NCBI GenBank assembly: GCA_904420225.1
Contig: CAJFUP010000202.1
Location: forward strand, 1-50,926
From: an uncultured Lachnospiraceae bacterium
Lineage (GTDB): Bacteria > Bacillota > Clostridia > Lachnospirales > Lachnospiraceae
Reading direction: 5' to 3'
Length of the DNA: 50,926 bases
Shown here: positions 35,033 to 43,313 of the stretch, in pieces
Layout of the letters: every line of letters begins with the position of its first letter
How positions within the stretch are numbered: position 1 is the first letter of the stretch
The notes under the pieces: generated by a model
Databases searched by the model: none
The model's input: only the letters and a program-made list of their open reading frames with translations
Told to the model about the DNA's origin: nothing
Made by a program: the position numbers and the translations under genes

Positions 35033-35128
35033 ATGGATAATCTGGCAGAGTGGATGGAGGATAAGCGTATCATTCCATGTCTGCTGGAAAAAGAAAAGGA
35101 GGTTTCCATAAAAGCGGATGAGAATTGA
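35033..35128 (+). CDS. Possible 31-aa leader peptide upstream of AraC gene
   Basis: This short frame (MDNLAEWMEDKRIIP... ending KADEN) starts with ATG behind a GGAGAAAAAAT purine tract and ends 11 bases inside the AraC gene, in a different frame. The AGGAGG that should serve the AraC gene lies within it, 15 bases before the AraC ATG, a poor distance. The product is acidic/basic mixed with no known domain. It may couple translation to the regulator or be chance. Confidence 0.35.
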   Translation: MDNLAEWMEDKRIIPCLLEKEKEVSIKADEN

Positions 35129-35927
35129 AAAGAACCGAAGAATCGAGAATCGAATGGATACCATCCGGATGGTGGTGGCGGAGAGCGGACATGCCTTTTT
35201 GGATCAGAATTGGAGGTATCACAAGATGTGTTCGCCCTTTTCCAGACTGTATTATGTAAAAGAAGGGGAGGGGATTTTGGAGCTGCCCCATAGGCGAGTG
35301 CTTCTGCAGGCAGGATATGCGTATCTGATCCCTGCCGGACTGGAATATGACTATCGCTGCGAAAACCACATGGAGAAATGGTATTTTCATGTCAATATTC
35401 CCATGCCGGATGGTTTTGATCTGTTTCAGGGAAGCAGGGATTGTTATGAAAAACCCTGCCAAAAAGGGGAGCTGGAACGGGTGGCAAAATGGTATGACAG
35501 AGACTCCCTGGAGGCCTCGTTTGCCCTGTATGGTCTCCTGACAGAGACCATGGCTGCCATGATTCAGGCAGCAGGGCTGGCGGAGAAAGAGATGCGCATC
35601 TATTCTCCCATGGTACAGGCGTTTTTTTCCAGAGCCGGAGAGATGATTTCCTCCGCCTTGCGAGTGGGAGATCTGGCGCAAGAGCTGAACATCTCTCCCA
35701 GCACACTGGCCAAGCGGTTTAAAAAAGAAACCGGAATGGCAGTGGGGGCTTATCTCGATCAAATGCTCTTCAACCAAGCGTGTCAGCTGCTTTTAACCAC
35801 GGACCTTACCGTGTGTCAGATCTCCGATCAGCTGGATTTTTGCGATCAATTTTATTTTTCCAGATATTTCAAGCGCCATCAGGGAGAAACGCCCACTGAT
35901 TACCGCAAGCGTATGCGGGGAATTTAA
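35118..35927 (+). CDS. AraC-family regulator
   Basis: A 269-aa AraC protein with an N-terminal cupin-like domain (SRLYYVKEGEGILELPHRR; AYLIPAGLEYDY) and a C-terminal double helix-turn-helix (about 175-267; VGDLAQELNISPSTLAKRFKKETG and a closing GETPTDYRKRMR). It is divergent from GH29, so control of that gene is likely. The start at 35118 has AGGAGG at an unusually long 15-base distance. The stop overlaps the stop of the convergent sensor kinase by four bases. Confidence 0.87.
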   Translation: MRIEKNRRIENRMDTIRMVVAESGHAFLDQNWRYHKMCSPFSRLYYVKEGEGILELPHRRVLLQAGYAYLIPAGLEYDYRCENHMEKWYFHVNIPMPDGFDLFQGSRDCYEKPCQKGELERVAKWYDRDSLEASFALYGLLTETMAAMIQAAGLAEKEMRIYSPMVQAFFSRAGEMISSALRVGDLAQELNISPSTLAKRFKKETGMAVGAYLDQMLFNQACQLLLTTDLTVCQISDQLDFCDQFYFSRYFKRHQGETPTDYRKRMRGI

Positions 35928-37345
35928 AAAATTTCTTTCCACGAATTGGACGATGACTCTTCTTGGGCCATGGGCAGGGAAAAGATAAATTCGGTGCCCA
36001 CTCCTTCGGTACTGATGACATCGATGTTTTCCTTATGGGCCTGGATGATTTCCTTAACAATGGAAAGACCCAAGCCGGTTCCCTTTTTATCTTTGCCCCG
36101 GGAAGTGTCTGTCTTGTAGAAACGTTCCCAGATTTTTCCCAGGCTATCTTTGGGGATGCCCACGCCGTGGTCCTTCACGGAGATGAACAATTTTTCATGG
36201 TGGACGCTGGTGTCAATATTGATGACAGAGCCCGGATTGCTGAACTTGATGGCATTGTCAATAAGGTTGTAGAGGACCTGCTGGATGCGGGATTTGTCGG
36301 CGTACACCACCTGTCTGGTGTCAGAGAAGGTCAGCTCAAAGGTGATTCGCTTCTCTTTACAGCGCCCTTCAAAAGTGGCCAGAATGCCGCGGATGACGCC
36401 ATTGATGTCAAAATTGCTCTGCTCCAGATAGATACCTTTGGTGTCAAAGGAATTGAGAGTCAGAAGGCTTTGGGTCAGCTTGGTGAGTCGCTCTGTTTCA
36501 CCCAAGACAATGCCCAGATATTTTTCCTGAAGCTCATGTGGAATGGTACCGTCCAGAATAGCCTCCAGATATCCCTTGATGGATGTGAGGGGAGAGCGAA
36601 AATCGTGGGAGACGTTGGCCACGAATTTATGCTGATCCTCTCCGATGTTATTGAGGCGCATGGCCATGTCAGAAAGGGTATTGGCCAGATATCCCATCTC
36701 ATCACGGGACTTGACATTGGGCTGGTAGGTGAGGTTTCCCGCCGCATATTCTTTGGCGGCCCGAGTAATTCGGCTCACCGGCTTGCTGACCATTCGTTCA
36801 AAGAGAACCAGTAAAAGCAGGGCCAAAAGCATGGTGCCCGCCAGAGTTACATAGGCGATAATCAAGATTTTTTCCCGCAGTATGGCCAGACGGGACATGG
36901 GATAGTGGGTAATCACGTAGCCCAATGTATTGGTACCTCGGATCAAGGGTCGGTACACAGAGAGCATTTCCTCATCATAATTTCCGTAAAAATTCCCTAT
37001 CATATAGCGGTTCAGCGTGCCGCCTGCCGGGTTGAATTGGGGAACCGATTCCGGTGCGTCCAGGGAACCGGCAGAGGCCAGCAGGGTATTGGACTGGTTT
37101 ACAATCCAGACATCACAGTCCCGGGTGGAAGCCACAGCCTCCAGCTGCAGCCGGTCAAAGCTGTCGGTGGAAGCTTGCTCGTATGTATTGGCGATGAGAC
37201 AGCAGCTCTCATATAGCCGGTCAATGGCATCCTGCTCCAGGGAAGAATAGATCAGCCGGGAGCCTGCGGTGGCAATGAGGATAAAGGCCAACAGCAGTAC
37301 AGCCAAATATCCCACCAAGAATTTCAGGCGCAGTGCATGCTTCAT
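35924..37345 (-). CDS. Two-component sensor histidine kinase
   Basis: A 473-aa membrane kinase: first helix (about 8-30), an extracytoplasmic sensor region of about 130 residues, second helix (about 158-182), HAMP (VSRITRAAKEYAAGN), a HisKA domain with phospho-accepting histidine near 247 (VSHDFRSPLTS) and the ATP-binding domain (NLIDNAIKFS, GVGIP, GTGLGLSIV). It resembles the ResE/WalK-type class of Firmicutes. Its ATG overlaps the response regulator stop by four bases. The signal is unknown; the linkage to mutS2 is the only context. Confidence 0.93.
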   Translation of the reverse strand: MKHALRLKFLVGYLAVLLLAFILIATAGSRLIYSSLEQDAIDRLYESCCLIANTYEQASTDSFDRLQLEAVASTRDCDVWIVNQSNTLLASAGSLDAPESVPQFNPAGGTLNRYMIGNFYGNYDEEMLSVYRPLIRGTNTLGYVITHYPMSRLAILREKILIIAYVTLAGTMLLALLLLVLFERMVSKPVSRITRAAKEYAAGNLTYQPNVKSRDEMGYLANTLSDMAMRLNNIGEDQHKFVANVSHDFRSPLTSIKGYLEAILDGTIPHELQEKYLGIVLGETERLTKLTQSLLTLNSFDTKGIYLEQSNFDINGVIRGILATFEGRCKEKRITFELTFSDTRQVVYADKSRIQQVLYNLIDNAIKFSNPGSVINIDTSVHHEKLFISVKDHGVGIPKDSLGKIWERFYKTDTSRGKDKKGTGLGLSIVKEIIQAHKENIDVISTEGVGTEFIFSLPMAQEESSSNSWKEIF

Positions 37346-38061
37346 TGTTTTACCTCGAACTTATAGCCGACTCCCCAGACCGTGGTCAGCGCCCAGCCTG
37401 GGTGATCCTTGATTTTTTCCCGCAGGCGCTTGATGTGGACATCCACGGTGCGGGTATCGCCAATGTATTCGTATCCCCAGATATGGTCCAGAAGCTGTTC
37501 CCTGGTGAAGACTTGATTGGGCGAGGACGCCAGGAAGTAGAGGAGTTCCAGTTCCTTGGGAGGCATTTCCACAGAGTGGCCGTTGTAAATTACGGAATAA
37601 TTGGTCAAGTTCACCGTCAAATCCGGATATTCCACGTAACGCCCCTTTTGGACGGGCATGGAGGAAGCGGAATGGGAGGCGGCGGGTTGAGCAGCGGTGC
37701 GCCGCAGGACAGCCTTGACTCTGGCCACCAGTTCTTTGGAATCAAATGGTTTGATCATATAGTCATCCGCCCCCAGTTCCAGACCCAAAACTTTGTCAAA
37801 GATCTCCCCCTTGGCGGAAAGCATAATAATGGGGACAGAGGAGTCTTTTCGGATTTCCCGGCATACCTGGTAGCCGTCCATGCCGGGCAGCATCAAATCC
37901 AGCAGGATTAGATGGGGATGAAATTCCCGGAACGCCAGGAGGGCTTCCTCTCCGTCCAGGACACATTTCGTTTCATAACATTCTTTCATCAGATAAAGAG
38001 AAATCAGTTCTGCGATGTTCTCGTCATCATCCACAATTAGTATTCGTTGTTTTTCTGCCAT
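37342..38061 (-). CDS. OmpR/PhoB-family response regulator
   Basis: A 239-aa regulator with a receiver domain (acidic DDD at 11-13, phospho-acceptor D55 in LLDLMLPG, K in IKPFD) and a C-terminal winged helix (SVEMPPKELELLYFLASSPNQVFTREQLLDHIWG is spread over its core). Partner of the kinase that follows with a four-base overlap. It lies 12 bases after the mutS2 stop, so the three genes form one operon. Confidence 0.95.
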   Translation of the reverse strand: MAEKQRILIVDDDENIAELISLYLMKECYETKCVLDGEEALLAFREFHPHLILLDLMLPGMDGYQVCREIRKDSSVPIIMLSAKGEIFDKVLGLELGADDYMIKPFDSKELVARVKAVLRRTAAQPAASHSASSMPVQKGRYVEYPDLTVNLTNYSVIYNGHSVEMPPKELELLYFLASSPNQVFTREQLLDHIWGYEYIGDTRTVDVHIKRLREKIKDHPGWALTTVWGVGYKFEVKQ

Positions 38062-38073
38062 GGCAATCTCCTA

Positions 38074-40458
38074 TCATTTGAATTCCACGATGGTTACGCC
38101 GGAGTCCCCTTCGCCGAAAGAGCCCAGGCGGAAGGATTTGACGTATTTCAGTTTCTTTAAGTGGCTGTGAACCCCGTTTCTGAGGGCGCCGGTTCCACGG
38201 CCGTGAACCACCCGCACCTGTGACAAATGGGCCAGATAGGCGTCATCCAGATACTTGTCCAGCACAGGCAGCGCCTCATCCACCGTCATGCCAATGAGAT
38301 TCACTTCAGGAGAGATATAGGCGCTTTTGGTCATTTTGATGGTGCTGGAACTGCTTTTCGGCTTGGGACCGCCCATACCGGCCCCGGTAACGGTCTCCTC
38401 CTGGATCAGCTCGATATCTTTGATGTTGACCTGAGAGCGGAGAATTCCCATCTGTACAAATAGATCCCCTTTGGCATTGGGCAGGGTGCTGACCGTACCT
38501 TTGAGATTTAGGGAAAGGACACGGACGGCATCGCCAACTTTGATATCTTTGGCTTTGGCAGTCTTTTTGGCAGGTTTCTTGGGCTTTAAGGCCAGGCTTT
38601 GGCTGGTTTCATCCAGCTTGCCCCGCAGCTTACTGCGCTCCGCCTCCAGGGCCTTGCTGATGTTGCCGCCTGCAGTCTGTTTGTTGATGATGCGGATGGT
38701 TTCATCGGCAAAATCCTTGGCGTCTTGCAGGATGGACTGCGCTTCCTCCCGGGCCTTGTTGAGGATGCGCTCTTTTTGGCTATCCAACTTTTCCTGCTTC
38801 TCTTGGAGCTGTTTTTTTAGGAGGGCGGCTTCCTCCCGGTAGCGGGCGGTCTCCGCCTGCTGTTTCTCCATGTCGACGCGGGCCTGCTCCAGATTGGAGA
38901 TCACGTCCTCGAAGCTCTCGGCCTCTGCGTCAATGTGCTTTTTGGCGTCCTCAATGATAAAGGAGGGGAGTCCCAATTTCTGGGAAATGGCAAAGGCGTT
39001 GCTCTTTCCAGGGATGCCGATGAGGAGACGGTAGGTGGGGCGCAGGGTTTCCACGCTGAATTCGCAGGAAGCATTTTCCACCCCTTCCGTGGACAGGGCA
39101 AAGATTTTCAGCTCACTGTAGTGGGTGGTGGCCATGGTGCGCACCTTCATGTTGTGGAGGAAAGAGAGGATGGCAATGGCCAGGGCAGCTCCTTCCGTGG
39201 GATCGGTACCGGCGCCCAGCTCGTCAAAGAGAACCAGAGAGCGGTCATCGGCCTTGTCCAAGATTTTTACGATGTTGGTCATATGGGAAGAGAAAGTGCT
39301 GAGACTTTGCTCAATGCTTTGCTCATCTCCAATGTCGGCATAGACTTCTGTAAATACGGACAGTTGGGAGCCGTCGAAGGCGGGGATGTGAAGACCCGCC
39401 TGCCCCATGAGAGTAAAGAGCCCCACAGTTTTTAGGGAGACAGTTTTTCCTCCTGTGTTGGGGCCGGTGACAATGAGCAGATCAAAGGTGTCTCCCAGCC
39501 AGATGTCGATGGGAACCACGGTCTGTTTGGAGAGAAGAGGATGACGGCCTTTTTTGATTTTAATGTATCCCTTGGTGTTGAAAATCGGCTCGCTTCCCGT
39601 ATAGTGGCGGGAAAGCATGGCCTTGGCGAAGATAAAATCCAGCTCGCTCAATACGGTCAGGTCATCCCGCAGCTGCTCCATGTGCTCAGCGGCCTCGTTG
39701 CTCAGCCGTGCCAGGATGGCCTCGATCTCTTTCTGTTCTTTGATTTCCAGCTCTCGGATTTCGTTGTTCAGCTTAACCACGGCCATGGGCTCTACGAAGA
39801 CTGTGGATCCACTGGAACTCTGGTCATGAATCATACCAGGGATCTGAGACTTGTTCTCCTGCTTGACAGGTACGCAATAACGGCCGTTTCGCATGGTGAT
39901 GACGGCGTCCTGCAAGAGGGTACGGGAGGAATTGACAATGCTGCTTAACTGGGTGTGAATTTTGTCGCTGGCCGTGCGGATGGCGCGGCGGATGCTCCTG
40001 AGAGCCGGACTGGCATCATCGGCGATTTCTTCCTCGGAGAGAATGCAGCGCTGAATTTCCCGGTTCAGGGAGACCAGGGGGTCAATCTGGGAAAAACGGG
40101 GATCCAGGGAGTCCTGTTCATCCTCCGGTATATCCCGGCTGCCGTAGGATTTGGCGCGGGCGGCGGCATTTAATAGGGAGCTGATATTGAGAAGCTCCAC
40201 AATGCCCAGGGAAGCGCCCACCTGCAGGCGCAGCAGAGAATCCCGGATATCTTTCACACCGGAAAAAGAGACGCTGCCTTTTTGCAGGATGCGGGTCAAG
40301 GCATCGCTGGTTTCTTTTTGGGCCTTGCGGATGGCCATTAAATCATCCATGGGTACCAGGGAACGGCACATATCCTTCCCCAGGGGGGTGGACGCGTAAG
40401 AAGTCAGCTGATCTATGATTTTATAAAACTCTAAGGTTTTCAGAGCCTTTTCGTTCAT
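38074..40458 (-). CDS. mutS2: Endonuclease MutS2 / ribosome quality control factor RqcU
   Basis: A 794-aa MutS2: N-terminal lever/core domains, ATPase with Walker A GPNTGGKT (about 332-339) and Walker B FDELGAGTDP, a long coiled coil (about 500-620, rich in Glu/Lys/Gln), a KOW-like strand and a C-terminal Smr nuclease domain (about 715-794; VHGRGTGALRNGV). In B. subtilis MutS2 acts on collided ribosomes; other species link it to recombination. ATG 40458 is chosen because GGAGG lies five bases before; the track's TTG is four codons earlier. First gene of the operon with the two-component system. Confidence 0.95.
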   Translation of the reverse strand: MNEKALKTLEFYKIIDQLTSYASTPLGKDMCRSLVPMDDLMAIRKAQKETSDALTRILQKGSVSFSGVKDIRDSLLRLQVGASLGIVELLNISSLLNAAARAKSYGSRDIPEDEQDSLDPRFSQIDPLVSLNREIQRCILSEEEIADDASPALRSIRRAIRTASDKIHTQLSSIVNSSRTLLQDAVITMRNGRYCVPVKQENKSQIPGMIHDQSSSGSTVFVEPMAVVKLNNEIRELEIKEQKEIEAILARLSNEAAEHMEQLRDDLTVLSELDFIFAKAMLSRHYTGSEPIFNTKGYIKIKKGRHPLLSKQTVVPIDIWLGDTFDLLIVTGPNTGGKTVSLKTVGLFTLMGQAGLHIPAFDGSQLSVFTEVYADIGDEQSIEQSLSTFSSHMTNIVKILDKADDRSLVLFDELGAGTDPTEGAALAIAILSFLHNMKVRTMATTHYSELKIFALSTEGVENASCEFSVETLRPTYRLLIGIPGKSNAFAISQKLGLPSFIIEDAKKHIDAEAESFEDVISNLEQARVDMEKQQAETARYREEAALLKKQLQEKQEKLDSQKERILNKAREEAQSILQDAKDFADETIRIINKQTAGGNISKALEAERSKLRGKLDETSQSLALKPKKPAKKTAKAKDIKVGDAVRVLSLNLKGTVSTLPNAKGDLFVQMGILRSQVNIKDIELIQEETVTGAGMGGPKPKSSSSTIKMTKSAYISPEVNLIGMTVDEALPVLDKYLDDAYLAHLSQVRVVHGRGTGALRNGVHSHLKKLKYVKSFRLGSFGEGDSGVTIVEFK

Positions 40459-40508
40459 GATGTCCTCCAATCTGTCTTTTCACGGCCGAAAGAGCGGCCT
40501 TTCCCTTG

Positions 40509-40537
40509 ATTATACAATAAATCAAAAAGCGATACAA
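40509..40537 (-). promoter_or_regulatory. Promoter of mutS2 operon
   Basis: On the minus strand TTGTAT and TATAAT are separated by 17 bases. The 5' leader contains a small GGCCG/CGGCC hairpin (40484-40499). Between this promoter and that of the HtrA-like gene (40538-40689) I see no gene or repeat. Confidence 0.8.
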
Positions 40538-40689
40538 GCAATAGGTGCATACCGCAGGTCATGTTTTTGCGCTTTGATGGATTTCATGGGTTTTCTGAGA
40601 CGCACAGATGGATTCGGCATGTCCGCGCGGTTGGCCGCTGCCGTTTTGTGGGATTGGCTGTAATTGTTGGGAACGGCAGTCAGTAATAG

Positions 40690-40718
40690 TTTACAATTTT
40701 GCATTTTTCCCTTATAAT
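40690..40718 (+). promoter_or_regulatory. Promoter of HtrA-like gene
   Basis: TTTACA and TATAAT are separated by 17 bases. The transcript would start near 40725 and carry a leader of about 130 bases that holds the structured element at 40742-40817. Confidence 0.8.
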
Positions 40719-40741
40719 AGGGAATATCGTAGTAACGGACA

Positions 40742-40817
40742 AGCCTGGGCAGGGGGAATGCTGTGAGGAGTGATGCCGCAAAAGCGGCCGCGTATAGCGC
40801 GAGAGTCTGCCCAGGCT
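40742..40817 (+). ncRNA. Structured leader RNA with three-way junction
   Basis: A perfect 11-bp outer stem AGCCTGGGCAG (40742-40752) with CTGCCCAGGCT (40807-40817) encloses two hairpins: GCCGC-AAAA-GCGGC (40775-40788) and CGCG-TATAG-CGCG (40789-40801). About 22 unpaired bases remain on the 5' side. It lies between the promoter and the ribosome binding site of the HtrA-like gene. No T-run follows, so it is not a terminator. It matches no riboswitch class that I recognise. Confidence 0.55.
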
Positions 40818-40852
40818 GCAGTGATGTTCTGGAAGATATGGAGGATACGCGT

Positions 40853-42190
40853 ATGGCTGATCATTCAAATTCACAGAATCATGACAATCAAGATACATCG
40901 TATATTAAAGAAAAGATTGTCAAAAAGCCCAGAAGCAAATGGTTTTATGTGAGACGGATTTTTTTGTTTTTGGTGCTGGCTGTGGTATTTGGTACAGCGG
41001 CCGGAGTGGCGTTTGCTGTGACCCGGGGATGGATGGAACAGATGAATCCGCAGCCGGAGGAAACTACGGAAAGTTTCACTCTTTCCCGGGATGAGCCCAC
41101 ACAGCCGCCCACCACACAAGCTCCCACAGAGGAAGAGACTCTTTCAGAAACCCAGGAGGAAGAGGAAGATCTGGAGGAGCAAATATCCATGGCGGTGCAG
41201 GAGGCCTTGGAGAATCAGATCCTGACACAGAGCGATTTGCTGAAGCTGGAAAGGCTGCGCAGTGATGTGCTGACTCTAATTTCGGACTCTTTTGTGAAAC
41301 TCATTGTGGCCCATGAGCCAGAACGGGATTTATTTGACGAGACAGTGGAGAACACCAATGAGACGTTTGGCGTGGTGGTGCAGAAAACAGATACCCAGAT
41401 TTTTGTCCTGACGGATTCAGCGATGCTGGAGGGGGCGGAGTCATTGACAGCACAGATCGAGGACAGAGAATACTCGGCCGCAGTTACTGGGACAGATAGC
41501 CTGACAGGCATCACTCTGGTGGAAATCACAGTGGGAGAAAAGGAGACGTATCCGGTATCGGTGCGGGTGGCTGAACTTGGCAATTCGTATGCGTGTAAAT
41601 TGGGAGATGCGGTGATTGCCGCAGGAAGCCCCTTGGGAGTTCCGGATTCTGTCAACTACGGCTATATCACCTACCTTTCCAAAAATGTCAGTGTGGTGGA
41701 TGGCCATGAAATGCTCTGCTTTACCAGTATGGCAGCCGCGGAAGATGGCAGAGGGGTTTTGATGAATTTGCAGGGACAAATCATTGGCTGGATCACAGAA
41801 GAGAATAACAGTGGCATGGGAGAGGTTACTGCCGCCATTGGTATTTCCGATTTGAAATATGTGATTGAGGACCTCCTGGCCGGGCGTGATACCGCCTATC
41901 TTGGCATAAGAGGCCAGGAAGTAAATTTGACGCAGGCAGAGGAACGGGATTTGGCAGTGGGGTTTTATGTCACGGAAGTGATTCAGGGAAGCCCGGCTTA
42001 TGATGTGGGAATTCAGCCCAGTGATATCATATCCCAGATCGGGGAGCAGGAGATCCGCGTTTCTGGAGATTTCCAAAAAGCCATGGATGAGGTGGCGGCC
42101 AATACCACAGTGACCGTTATCCTCCATACCAGGAATGCCATGGGCGAATATGTGAAAGAAGAGATTGAGATCCCATTTGCCAGCCGGTGA
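40853..42190 (+). CDS. HtrA-like PDZ membrane protein with degenerate protease site
   Basis: A 445-aa protein: cytoplasmic tail, one membrane helix (about 33-56), acidic Thr/Pro/Glu linker, trypsin-like domain and a C-terminal PDZ domain (about 345-440; GFYVTEVIQGSPAYDVGIQP). The catalytic triad of HtrA appears lost: TDSAMLEGA replaces T-N-x-H-V, GTDSLTGITL lacks the catalytic aspartate, and AEDGRGVLMN stands where PGNSGGPLVN holds the serine. It is likely a pseudoprotease, perhaps a binding or regulatory protein in envelope quality control. ATG 40853 has GGAGG eight bases before, and is preferred over the track's GTG at 40763, which lies in the structured leader. Confidence 0.82.
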   Translation: MADHSNSQNHDNQDTSYIKEKIVKKPRSKWFYVRRIFLFLVLAVVFGTAAGVAFAVTRGWMEQMNPQPEETTESFTLSRDEPTQPPTTQAPTEEETLSETQEEEEDLEEQISMAVQEALENQILTQSDLLKLERLRSDVLTLISDSFVKLIVAHEPERDLFDETVENTNETFGVVVQKTDTQIFVLTDSAMLEGAESLTAQIEDREYSAAVTGTDSLTGITLVEITVGEKETYPVSVRVAELGNSYACKLGDAVIAAGSPLGVPDSVNYGYITYLSKNVSVVDGHEMLCFTSMAAAEDGRGVLMNLQGQIIGWITEENNSGMGEVTAAIGISDLKYVIEDLLAGRDTAYLGIRGQEVNLTQAEERDLAVGFYVTEVIQGSPAYDVGIQPSDIISQIGEQEIRVSGDFQKAMDEVAANTTVTVILHTRNAMGEYVKEEIEIPFASR

Positions 42191-42297
42191 CCCATACCGA
42201 ATCCAGCCGGAACCGGTTGGCCGTCGGCGGGGGGACATTGAGACTGCGGCTGCGGATGAAATTTTAGTAAAAGCGATGAAAGAATACTGTACACTGG

Positions 42298-42321
42298 GGC
42301 GGGCGAGAAATGATGCCCGCC
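42298..42321 (+). other. Hairpin before yhaM
   Basis: GGCGGGC and GCCCGCC pair around a 10-base loop. No T-run follows, so termination is doubtful; it may stabilise the mRNA end of the HtrA-like transcript or lie in the yhaM leader. Confidence 0.45.
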
Positions 42322-42357
42322 TTCAGACGGGAAATAGAAAGGCATGGTTAAACAGAT

Positions 42358-43299
42358 ATGAAATTTATTCAGGACATACGCGAGGGAGAGCACATTTCTC
42401 AGATTTTCTTGTGCAAGACAAAGATTACGGCCACCACCAAGATGGGAAAAAATTATTACTCCCTGGCTCTGCAGGATAAGACAGGAACTCTGGACGGAAA
42501 AGTCTGGGATCTAAACGGAGGCATCGGCCATTTTGAACCCATGGATTTTATCCAGGTGGAGGGAGAAGTGACCACATTTTCCAATAGTCTGCAGCTGAAT
42601 ATTAAGAGGATCCGCAGGGCGCGGGAAGGGGAATATGATCCCAGAGATTATTTCCCTGTATCTGGAAAAGACATCGAGGCCATGTATAAAGAGCTGACGG
42701 GGTTTGTACCGCAGATCAAGAATGAAAAGATGCGCCAGTTGGTAAGCAGTTTCTTCTTGGAGGATCCGGATTTCCAAAAGCGGTTCAAGGAGCATTCTGC
42801 CGCCAAAAGTGTTCATCATGGCTTTATCGGCGGTCTTTTGGAACATACTTTGGCTGTCACCAAACTGTGTGATTATTATTGCCGACAGTATCCCATTCTC
42901 AATCGTGATTTGCTGATTCCCGCCGCTATGTTCCATGATATTGGAAAATTGGAGGAAATCTCTGATTTTCCCAGCAATGATTATACCGATGACGGTCAAC
43001 TTCTGGGCCATATTGTCATCGGCTGTGAAATAATTGGGGCCAGGATTCGGGAGATTCCTGGATTTCCGCCTAAATTGGCCAGTGAACTGAAGCATTGCAT
43101 CCTGGCGCACCACGGCGAATACGAATATGGTTCTCCCAAAAAACCGGCGCTCATGGAAGCGCTGGCGCTGTACTTTGCGGACAATACAGATGCCAAGCTG
43201 CAAATTATGATTGAGCTCTTTGAGGGAAATGTATCCAGTGACTGGTTGGGGTTCAATCGCCTTTTGGACAGCAATATCCGCAAGACCGTGATGGAGTAG
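42358..43299 (+). CDS. yhaM: 3'-5' exoribonuclease YhaM family
   Basis: A 313-aa protein with an N-terminal OB-fold nucleic-acid-binding domain (about 1-100, KTKITATTKMGKNYYSLALQD) and an HD phosphohydrolase domain with metal ligands in VHHGFIGGLLEHT, FHDIGK and ILAHHGEYE. YhaM trims RNA and single-stranded DNA ends. The length is usual. A five-codon frame (ATGGTTAAACAG...) with an AGAAAGG site overlaps the start as ATATGA, which may couple initiation. It lies 14 bases before rlmD. Confidence 0.9.
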   Translation: MKFIQDIREGEHISQIFLCKTKITATTKMGKNYYSLALQDKTGTLDGKVWDLNGGIGHFEPMDFIQVEGEVTTFSNSLQLNIKRIRRAREGEYDPRDYFPVSGKDIEAMYKELTGFVPQIKNEKMRQLVSSFFLEDPDFQKRFKEHSAAKSVHHGFIGGLLEHTLAVTKLCDYYCRQYPILNRDLLIPAAMFHDIGKLEEISDFPSNDYTDDGQLLGHIVIGCEIIGARIREIPGFPPKLASELKHCILAHHGEYEYGSPKKPALMEALALYFADNTDAKLQIMIELFEGNVSSDWLGFNRLLDSNIRKTVME

Positions 43300-43313
43300 G
43301 AGCAAAGGCTGGT

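Noticed and set aside
40763-40852. N-terminal extension of the HtrA-like ORF from GTG 40763
   Set aside because: It would translate the folded leader; ATG 40853 has a well-placed GGAGG.
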